The translations under genes and the position numbers were made by a program. This document shows, piece by piece, positions 1 through 7,652 of a stretch of DNA of 61,584 nucleotides (the stretch's first letter is position 1; each line of letters starts with the position of its first letter). The DNA comes from Symbiodinium natans (taxonomy: Eukaryota > Sar > Dinophyceae > Suessiales > Symbiodiniaceae): NCBI GenBank assembly GCA_905221605.1, contig CAJNDS010002654.1, positions 266,501 through 328,084 on the forward strand, in the 5' to 3' direction. The notes under the pieces were generated by a model. The model made no database searches. It was given only the letters and a program-made list of their open reading frames with translations, and was not told the origin of the DNA.

Positions 1-19
1 TTCCGGCTCGAGATCTCTC

Positions 20-490
20 TCCCTGCTGTTCCCGGATCCGGAGAGTCCATAGGCTTCAGGTTTGCTATTTATCTGCGTGCTGCTCCCTGGTCCCGTAGGC
101 CCATAGGCTTCAGGTTCGCGCTTTTACTTCATGCCGGGTCCTGAAACCCGATAGGCTTCAGGTTCGCGATTTCCCTCCCTGCTGCTCCCAAGTCCCGAGG
201 GACCACAAGCTTCGGGCGCACGACTTAACCTCCTGCTGCTTCCAGGTCCAGCGCCCATAGGCTTCAGGCTCGAGATTTCTCTCCCTGCTGCTCCCCGGTC
301 GGGAGAGCCGGGCTGCAGGTTTGCGATTTCTCTGCACTCTGCCCTCAAAGGTCCCATAGGCCCATAGGCTTCAAGTTCGCGATTTCATTCCCTGCTGCTC
401 CCAAATCCCCCATAGGCTTCAGGTTCGCGATTTCGCTCCCTGCTGCTCCCAGGTTAGAAGCTTCTGGCTTGCGATTTCTCTCCTTGTTGC
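20..490. repeat. ~52-bp minisatellite, block A
   Basis: About nine degenerate units repeat every ~50 bp. The core is AGGCTTCAGGTTCGCGATTTC followed by CTCCCTGCTGCTCC. On the minus strand the units read open as repeats of the type REIANLKPMG, but nothing else suggests a protein. The stretch from about 118 to 360 is repeated almost unchanged at about 871-1113, so there is a higher-order duplication on top of the unit. Confidence 0.85.
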
Positions 491-866
491 TCCAGGCCCC
501 GGTAGATACATTTGCTCAAATGGCAATCCTTCCGCGAAATCTCGCTTAGTGACTTTGGCCTCCCAGCGTATCTGCAGGTTTCGGGATTCCCCCCCCCCCA
601 GGCTACTCTAGGACAACCGCGTAAGCTTAAGGGACCAAGTAAACCGACTCGAAACTTAAACTTAGCCCCGCGCAGCGGCCGAAAATTTTTATCTATTAAG
701 GGAATAGCCAAGAGGAGAACTTAAAGGGTGAACCCCAACCCCCACAGTGCCAGGCGCAGCCTGGGGCGTCACCCTTTCCACCAGATAGTGACCAGTCGAG
801 TTCACCACTAGAGTCACTAGAGCCAATCTCTAACTAACCACCACCCAGTAGAAAGGGAACCTTAAG
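491..866. other. Unique spacer between minisatellite blocks
   Basis: This stretch interrupts the minisatellite. It holds a C10 run near 590 and one copy (666-682) of a GC-rich 17-mer that recurs at 2051 and 2254. I see no gene in it. Confidence 0.5.
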
Positions 867-1265
867 ATTCGCGCTGCTACTTCATGCCGGGTCCTGAAAC
901 CCAATAGGCTTCAGGTTCGCGATTTCCCTCCCTGCTGCTCCCAAGTCCCGAGAGACCAGAAGCTTCAGGTGCACGACTTAACCTCCTGCTGCTTCCAGGC
1001 CCAGCGCCCATAGGCTTCAGGCTCGAGATTTCTCTTCCTGCTGCTCCCCGGTCCGGAGAGCCGGGATTCAGGTTTGCGATTTCTCTGCACTCTGCCCCCA
1101 AAGGTCCCATAGGCCCATAGGCTTCAGGTTCGCGATTTCATTCACTGCTGCTCCCAAATCTCGAAAGCCCATAGGCTTCAGGTTCGCGATTTCGCTCCCT
1201 GCTGCTTCCAGGTCACAGGGACCCATCAGAAGCTTCAGGCTCGCGATTTCTCTCCCTGTTGCTCG
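867..1265. repeat. ~52-bp minisatellite, block B
   Basis: About eight further units of the block A repeat, in the same orientation. The first five match block A units almost base for base, which points to segmental duplication rather than independent expansion. Confidence 0.85.
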
Positions 1266-1436
1266 AACTGTCACCTTCCTGGCCAAGCATATCACAATTC
1301 CTCCTTTCACCCCGATGTACACCACACTGCCCACACTGCTTGAGCATGACACGCACGTCTGTGAAGGCATTGTGGAATTCCCTGAAAGCAAAGCAATTGG
1401 AAGATCCCCTGGTTGCTTGGACGGTCTGCAACCATT

Positions 1437-1506
1437 TTTTTTTGGACTGGCGCCTCTTTACTACATCAGCAGCACAGTAGGCCGTTCTTGTGGGTCGAAA
1501 GGACAT
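1437..1506 (-). other. Coding-like cassette, copy 1
   Basis: On the minus strand this reads MSFRPTRTAYCAADVVKRRQ and then SKKK. A related copy on the plus strand at 26884-26950 reads PTRPAYCATNVVKRRQSKK. The DNA is about 85% identical over ~60 bp, with many differences silent in this frame. It may be a shared first exon or part of a dispersed element; I do not recognise the family. Confidence 0.4.
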
Positions 1507-2934
1507 CTACTTTGAGAGCCAAACTGTACAAGCCAGCGTGTGAAAAAGAAGTCGTGACTACAAAGAAGCAACCGCTAGCGCAGAGGCCCTTATTGCAAGA
1601 CAACTTAACGCACGGCCAGCATGGTGAGACCAATGCAAACAAGAACCTACCTGCATCAATTACTCAGCAGCCCGTCACCCAAAGCAATGCTGCGCCACGT
1701 CTGGTACAGACATTAAGCGAAAGTATGGGTAGGCCGTAAGGCAAGGAACCTCCGTCACCTAAACTGCTCAACGCGTCCGTAGAGACAGTCCCCACACAAG
1801 CGCCAGGGCCGTAGCAATAGCACTCAGGACTCCATTGTAGGTTGGCAAGAAAGTTGCAAGCACACTAAGCACAAAGCACACAGAGTGCCAGAAGAGGCGC
1901 CCCCTTCCCCCCCGACGAGCGGGGGCAGACAAGGGGCTGGTGTGGCTCCACTATGCTGCCGTCTGCGCTGTGTGAGTCCGGGCGTCCTCACGTAGCTAAG
2001 GCCATAGGGCAGGCCTGGAGCGCTGCTTGCAAGAGGCCATATTCTTACAGCCCCGCGCAGCGGCCGATTTTTGAGACGGCGCAAGAGCCCCAAAGGCTGC
2101 TGGCTGGCACTTGGGCAGTGTGCTTCCCAGGTACCGGGAGCCTATCGGCTTGGCGTGCTTAGCCTGGTGCAGTTTAAGGCCCACAAGGCTGCTTAACGGT
2201 CTGCAGCCAACCGCGCGTCAAGTGTGAGAGTCAAGGGGCCTTAGAACTCGGAGCCCCGCGCAGCGGCCGATTTTTTGAGAGCATTTCAAGCAGGTTCACC
2301 CCGTGACTACACCTGATGCGGGACCCACAGCAAAGTGCTAGGCCAAGTCACTTATGGACCTGCTGGGATAGAGGGAGACTGGGTGTTTGAGGAGCAACCA
2401 ATCTGCAAGAAAAGGTCGGGCGCTCCAGCTCCAGCGGATTGGACGTCCGGAGACTCGCCCTCTCACGATCTTCTCTTCCGTGGGATCAAGAACCTGGCTG
2501 AACAGCTTGGAAAGTCTGCGCGGCGACCATTCCAGAAAAGCACGACTGCATTTTGATGCCGGCAAGCTTGGCCTTTCCCAGGATGTTTCGAAGCTTCGGA
2601 AGGTGCTAGTGCGGCGGTCAATTGCAGGCAGTGTGCGGACACGGAAAGGTCCTAAAGTGACAGAAAACAAAATAAGCGTCTCACTTGGCCAGTTGCAACA
2701 GTCTGGCCACACCCATTACTGAGTTGTAGTACAAATGTAGCACTGGGAGGACAGAGCCGGAGGGGCGCGAGAGCACCGACGGCGTACAGCAGTGCTTGAG
2801 GATTTTTGTTGAATGTAGTACAAGATCTGTGCAGTATGACCGTAGAGAGAAGAAACCCATAGAAACTCCATAGTGTCGATGTCACCTCTGCTTCCTTCCA
2901 ATTTACTTTCGGTTGAGGCGCTCGGACGATGAGC
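1507..2934. other. No recognisable gene
   Basis: I see no supported gene. The stretch holds two copies (2051-2067 and 2254-2270) of the 17-mer CCCCGCGCAGCGGCCGA, each followed by a T-rich run and GAGA. Short open frames on both strands show no domain signature. Confidence 0.4.
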
Positions 2935-2939
2935 GGGAG

Positions 2940-3514
2940 TGTGAAAAGCAGAGCTTTAGCGCAGACTGCTTTTTCCGTTCGCACTTGAGCCAAACACGTC
3001 AGTGTTCAGCTGCACTGTCTTCAGTCAGCAAAGGTGCTCTCTCCAAGAGCAAAGGCTTCAAGTCTTCAAACGACATCTCAACTTTGTTTAGACAAAGGAG
3101 AATGCAAAAGTAACATGCAAAACATCTTGGTTACTGCTTCAGGACTTCAGGTCTGTTGCAAAACATACAGCATGCTCTCAGAATGCCTCAGTCGAGTGTC
3201 AAACGATCACGACACGGTACGAACGACGGGGCAAGGCACACGGAGTGAGTAACGGCCAAAGTCTGTTCCTCAGAGCTTTGCTTCAGCACTTCCAGATGAC
3301 TCTCAGGTCAACTCCCGAGAGCTAAAAGCCTCTCTGTGCTTCCCAAAACTCATCCTCGGACTTGCAAACCAAAACATGTCAAGTCAAAGCACCTTCATGT
3401 CATGCAAACATGCTCATGCCAAAACAAAACATGTTCTTGCCATGTCACAGCACTCATGTCCTACACATGTACCTGCAAGCAACTAGGCAAACAAAGAAAT
3501 GTCATATTTTCACA
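2940..3514 (-). repeat. Element 1 3' LTR
   Basis: 575 bp, matching 13218-13786. It begins TGTGAA and ends TTCACA on the plus strand. The right third is rich in ACATG and CATGT motifs. It differs from the other LTR by ATATT near 3504 and one G near 3241. Confidence 0.93.
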
Positions 3515-3526
3515 CCCCCTCATGCC
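3515..3526 (-). other. Element 1 polypurine tract
   Basis: Read leftwards, GGCATGAGGGGG ends exactly at the 3' LTR. Element 2 has the same CATGAGGGGG at its own 3' LTR, which supports a role in plus-strand priming. Confidence 0.75.
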
Positions 3527-3536
3527 TATTGCGCGG

Positions 3537-4466
3537 TCAGTCCTTCTTTCGTCTTTCGAGACTTTTCCTGGCTTCTTTCACCAGGAATCGGCCTAAGCCC
3601 TGCGGATAGACACCTGTCGCTGCTATGCTAGTAGCACTCGCATGCTCGTGGTTTCCTGGGCAAACACAAGAGGATAAAGTCCAGATAAAACTTGAATCCG
3701 AACTGACGAACCACCAATGCTTCAGGATACGGTTGCCAGCTTCCTCGAAACAGCACCGGTCTACCAAACACTCGTGCTCGAGTCCCAGTCTTTTCGCTGT
3801 TGACTTGTAGACTGTTTCTCCCCAAAGGCCAGACCCTTTAGGCCATTCGTGGGAGAGGAGGAGCCTCTCGTGGCCAGCATAGTCCTGGAAAACTGCTCGT
3901 ATGCGTCTCCAGGACTTCTTGTGTACCTCCAGACTAGCTCTCCATCTCGCCCGGTTCTTCACGTCCTTTGAGAAACGCAGGTGCCTAAGGCCACTACCTG
4001 CGCTGCACGGCGTAGACAAATGTGCATACACGTAGATTCTTTCGTTAGAAGCCATCTTTTCCAGAATCCCTTTTAGCAACAAAGAAGCCTCTCTACTCAG
4101 CAAGTCTAGCTTCTTGGTGACTCCAAAGTACGCGATGTCACGTTCCCGCTTACAAGCTTGGGCTATCGCGCTTTCCTCTTCGCAACAGAGTTCCAAGACA
4201 ACCATGGTGGCCTCCCCAGAAGCAACTCTATAGGACTCGTCCTTCCACGAGCTCGGAATTGCGAGCACTTCGTCGCAGGTATTGGGCTCTTTAAAGGTAA
4301 CCGAAACGCTAGTGCCTGAAGCTTTTTCTTCCCAGCCAACCGGCTCGGTGGTCAAGCCACAAGCCTCACACAAGCTTGCCAAACTGTCATTCGTGGGACT
4401 TTTCGTTAGAGCATCTGCGGGGTTGATGGCCCCCGGTATGTGCTCAATCGTGAACACGATCCACAA
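3537..4466 (-). CDS. RNase H C-terminus plus extra PC-motif domain (element 1)
   Basis: This frame carries the end of RNase H (IPGAINPADALTKS, with the conserved Asp) and then about 270 residues beyond the usual copia Pol end. The tail contains VVLELCCEEESAIA, which resembles a methyltransferase motif I, then FGVTKKLDL, then STPCSAGSGL with a PC motif, then LLSHEWPKG, and near the end CVCPGNHEH. Element 2 has the same order of motifs after its RNase H. Known C5 methyltransferases have PC in motif IV and ENV in motif VI; the ENV is not seen here, so activity is doubtful. The frame opens with TTG and must be entered from the RT frame, so it is the displaced end of the Pol ORF rather than a separate gene. 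Confidence 0.75.
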   Translation of the reverse strand: MWIVFTIEHIPGAINPADALTKSPTNDSLASLCEACGLTTEPVGWEEKASGTSVSVTFKEPNTCDEVLAIPSSWKDESYRVASGEATMVVLELCCEEESAIAQACKRERDIAYFGVTKKLDLLSREASLLLKGILEKMASNERIYVYAHLSTPCSAGSGLRHLRFSKDVKNRARWRASLEVHKKSWRRIRAVFQDYAGHERLLLSHEWPKGSGLWGETVYKSTAKRLGLEHECLVDRCCFEEAGNRILKHWWFVSSDSSFIWTLSSCVCPGNHEHASATSIAATGVYPQGLGRFLVKEARKSLERRKKD

Positions 4467-6108
4467 GTTCCTGGAGAAATGCGGCTCTTAACTCTATATG
4501 GCGAACTTTCCTCAGCAATGTTCCCATTTTTGAGACACAAACCGCGCTTTCAGAGTCAGAGTAACCCTTCAAGAGATAGTAACCGGTCTCCCTGTCCTGC
4601 GGAATGCCTTCCAAGATGGTCTCTGTCAAGAGGGCAATGCAGAGACCTTCCCTGGCTATCTCCGTGAGCGCCGCGAGCTCACTCTCAGCACTGGACAGGG
4701 CTGTGGTTGATTGCTTTCTGCTAAAAGTCTTCAGACAGCAGTTTTCCCAAGTAATCACACCACCACTAACCGAATTCAAACTCCAGCTTGCGTCTGTAAA
4801 ACAGGAAACCGCCTGAGGATCCGCATCATCTTCCAGGATCTCCCGAGTTGATGGAAACACCTGTACTCGGTGCGGAAGCCCTTTTATCCACTTAAGGACG
4901 TCTCTCATGCATGTTTCAGCAGCCTCGTCTGGCGCCGCCTGGTGCCGGCCCAAAAACCCGCAACAGAATTGCAGGTCCGGTCGGGAGAGGGCTGCCCATG
5001 CAAGCCGACCAAGGGTTCTACGATACTTTTCGTGTGCGGCCGGGCTAATCTTTTCAGTTTGCCCTTTTCGAACCAGGTCGGAGTATCGCTTTTCAAGCGA
5101 CGGGAGTTTGGGGCTCGGTTTGGTTATATTGTACTCAGAGCAGCACGCGTCTAGGTACTTGCTATCTAGCCCGAAATAGACGCGCTTGTCTCCGGAACGT
5201 CGGAATATTCTCCTACCCAAGAAGGAAACTTCCCCCGCACCATTCTCAGGAAGCTCTCCAGTCAGTTTCAGCTTGTAGCGTTTCTGCAGTCCTTCGAAAA
5301 CTCTCTTACCTTCCGATGGGTCCTCGGAGTAGATCAGCAAATCGTCTACATAGAACAGTACCAACGTCAGACCCTTCGACGTCTTCCTTCGGTATATCGT
5401 AGGGTCCAGGCTTGGACTGAATCCGCTCTTCTCCAAGTACGAACTCAGTTCCTTATACCAAGAAAGCGGTGCCGATCTCAATCCGTTCATCGCTTTATGA
5501 AGACGAAGATACACCTTCTTGTTTCCTGCCTTTTGGGGAACAGAAGAGTCCGCAATACTCACATTGTTTGGGAGCTCTACGTACTCTGGCCTTGACACTG
5601 CAGCGTGCATGAAAGCCACGCTCACGTCACAGCTCAACACTGAGCCTTTCTTGCAAAGCAATGCCAAAAGAAGCCTTAAACCCTCTAAACTCGTAGTCGG
5701 GCTGTAGATGCCTTCTGAAAGCGTCGTGCCTCCCATTGAAGCGTAATCTCTAACAACGAGGCGGGAACGGTAAAGACCTTTACGTTTGATCGTGTTAACC
5801 CACCTGCTCGTGAGAACCCTCCGACCGCTCTCTCGCGCCGACTTGCGGGCCTCAGCTTCAGAGATCACTTTTCCTACTCCAAAAGACTCGAGTTCCTCAA
5901 GCTCCAACTTCATCGAAGCATACAAAAGTTCAGGGTCTAACTGTTCACCTGAGGTCTCAGAAACGGCGTTTCGGGGTACTTGGCACTTGATCTTACTCCC
6001 TCCGAATTTGAGAGTAAACGAATCAGCTACTTCTTTAGACGTGGCCAGAATGTCCGGTCCTTTGAACAAAGACTCTAACAGATGGTTAGTTAGCCAGTCA
6101 ATTTCCAT
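4444..6108 (-). CDS. Copia reverse transcriptase and RNase H (element 1)
   Basis: Encodes the RT that copies the element's RNA. The N-terminal part has SRWVNTIKRKG and RLVVRDYASMG; then SCDVSVAFMHA with the first catalytic Asp, GLRSAPLSWY, and FYVDDLLIYSE, the YVDD box. RNase H follows: CFTDASWS, SSAESELAALTE and YSDSESAVC supply three acidic residues. The frame stops inside RNase H at VDRVHD; the rest continues in another frame at 4466, so an indel near 4,470 has split the enzyme. The frame begins with an ATG at 6108 that overlaps the integrase frame by 19 nt in the -1 frame. I see no slippery heptamer there, so the join is either reinitiation or another lesion. Confidence 0.93.
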   Translation of the reverse strand: MEIDWLTNHLLESLFKGPDILATSKEVADSFTLKFGGSKIKCQVPRNAVSETSGEQLDPELLYASMKLELEELESFGVGKVISEAEARKSARESGRRVLTSRWVNTIKRKGLYRSRLVVRDYASMGGTTLSEGIYSPTTSLEGLRLLLALLCKKGSVLSCDVSVAFMHAAVSRPEYVELPNNVSIADSSVPQKAGNKKVYLRLHKAMNGLRSAPLSWYKELSSYLEKSGFSPSLDPTIYRRKTSKGLTLVLFYVDDLLIYSEDPSEGKRVFEGLQKRYKLKLTGELPENGAGEVSFLGRRIFRRSGDKRVYFGLDSKYLDACCSEYNITKPSPKLPSLEKRYSDLVRKGQTEKISPAAHEKYRRTLGRLAWAALSRPDLQFCCGFLGRHQAAPDEAAETCMRDVLKWIKGLPHRVQVFPSTREILEDDADPQAVSCFTDASWSLNSVSGGVITWENCCLKTFSRKQSTTALSSAESELAALTEIAREGLCIALLTETILEGIPQDRETGYYLLKGYSDSESAVCVSKMGTLLRKVRHIELRAAFLQELVDRVHD

Positions 6109-7652
6109 GTCCTCAGGTCATCCGGCTGCATTTCCGGTGACCCAAGTCCGCCTTCCCCCTCATCATCTGTGGGTTCCACGTAAGACGGAATATCATTCAG
6201 AGGATCAGGATCATCTGGTACCATCTCTTCATCTTCGTTTTCAAACCCCGGGTCAGGGTCTTCTGACTTCACCGGATCAGGTGGTGGCTCAAACATGATG
6301 GGCCTTTCAGGATCCGCTGGGTCTAGAACCAGAGGCTGTGAAGTAGACAGAGCGTGTATGGCCCCTACGTCGTAGACAGGCTCACCTTTCGCTCCTTCTA
6401 AGGCCCTACAGACAGGAAAGATATCGATCTCAGTCTGACCCACTGGAGCAGCAAAGACACCGCCCCCTCTAGGCTCTTTAGGCCCTAGATACACAGCTTT
6501 CACTGTTTTCTTTCCCCTGTACTTCTGTTGATGCGCTTTTGAGCCCCCTACTTTAGCGTAGACAAGACATCCAAACGGCAGGGTCCTCGTACGATGCACA
6601 ATCTCCTCGTGCAGCCGGTCAATGGGCGTAGTCACGTCCTGGTGACTAAAGCTCCAGAGGTTGTAGCACCTGGCACTGTAAAGGACACAAGCTTGCCAGA
6701 GCATTCCTCCCAGCGGAAGCTTCTTGTTCCAGTCTTCCGGCGCGGAATTCCGCGCAACTTCTCTCTCCAAGTCTAACCACACTGCCCAAAATCCCTGCTT
6801 CATAGTTTCTACTTGTCTTTCAATAGCGCCTTTTGACTGAGGGCGATACCCGGGCACGACGTCCACAATGACGCCAGAAACAGCTACATCACCTGTACGG
6901 GTAGTCAATTTTTCGGCTAAAGACATCAAAGCCGACTCCTGATCACATCTCACTGTGACCATTTTATTCACAAGACCCATTTCGCGAATCACTCGTCCAA
7001 TGTTGTAAAACAGATCCGGATCATCCAAATTCATGGCCGGGATGACCGTGGTATAGTTCGAAGAGCAATGTGCAAGAAGCAGCACACGAAGACGACCGAA
7101 GTAGTAGAAATCCATTCCTATCGTCTGGTCCTCGCGTTGCAAACGCCTTCGCAACCGTCTCGCAGGAACCTTCCCTTTACTCGAGGTGCAGGCCTCACAG
7201 TTCACATCATAAGGAAAATGACCTCTGGATCTATGCACTTGCAAAGCCACACTTCGCAGAGGTATCCTATCTGAAACTTCTGCACCTCCAGCCGGTTCCG
7301 GGGGTTTAGGTGGTTCAGCACCTTGAGGCTTCGGAAGCGGACTCTCTTTTTCTCCTCTCTCTTCTCTCTCTGAAGAACGTGGTATGTCACTATCGAGTTC
7401 TAAGGGCTCAGCTTGCGTCCCCTTACCGGGGAGGGGCAGTCCACGCACAACTCTCAAGTGGCTGTGCTCAGAAGTGGATCTGCTCCCTTTTTCATCATCG
7501 CCCTTTCTTCTCCACAAACAACAACCACACACACTCCAAGCACAACACCATGCCATGCACACCAACAAGCTCCACAAGTTCCTGTCGAGACAAAGGCCCA
7601 AGCACATGGCCTTACATGCGAACTTCAAAGAGGCTTTAAACCTGAGCTCCAA
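6090..7652 (-). CDS. Copia integrase frame (element 1)
   Basis: The integrase inserts the cDNA into host DNA. The frame shows a zinc-binding HRSRGHFPYDVNCEACTS (H, H, C, C), then GMDFYYFG, VRCDQESAL and YRPQSKGAIERQVE, which supply the D, D and E of the catalytic core. A region starting LPFGCLVYAK is typical of the copia integrase C-terminus, followed by an acidic Pro-rich tail before RT. The frame has no ATG at its start; it lies -1 to the long upstream frame and is most likely entered by ribosomal frameshift at 7634-7640. The first ~45 residues are hydrophobic and Cys/Trp-rich (WSLLVCMAWCCAWSVC), unusual for this position. Confidence 0.9.
   Translation of the reverse strand: MELRFKASLKFACKAMCLGLCLDRNLWSLLVCMAWCCAWSVCGCCLWRRKGDDEKGSRSTSEHSHLRVVRGLPLPGKGTQAEPLELDSDIPRSSEREERGEKESPLPKPQGAEPPKPPEPAGGAEVSDRIPLRSVALQVHRSRGHFPYDVNCEACTSSKGKVPARRLRRRLQREDQTIGMDFYYFGRLRVLLLAHCSSNYTTVIPAMNLDDPDLFYNIGRVIREMGLVNKMVTVRCDQESALMSLAEKLTTRTGDVAVSGVIVDVVPGYRPQSKGAIERQVETMKQGFWAVWLDLEREVARNSAPEDWNKKLPLGGMLWQACVLYSARCYNLWSFSHQDVTTPIDRLHEEIVHRTRTLPFGCLVYAKVGGSKAHQQKYRGKKTVKAVYLGPKEPRGGGVFAAPVGQTEIDIFPVCRALEGAKGEPVYDVGAIHALSTSQPLVLDPADPERPIMFEPPPDPVKSEDPDPGFENEDEEMVPDDPDPLNDIPSYVEPTDDEGEGGLGSPEMQPDDLRTWKLTG
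7593..7613 (-). promoter_or_regulatory. Possible stem downstream of frameshift site
   Basis: Read leftwards, AAGGCC pairs with GGCCTT around a 9-nt loop, about 20 nt after the slippery heptamer. The spacer is longer than the usual 5-9 nt, so its role is uncertain. Confidence 0.3.
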
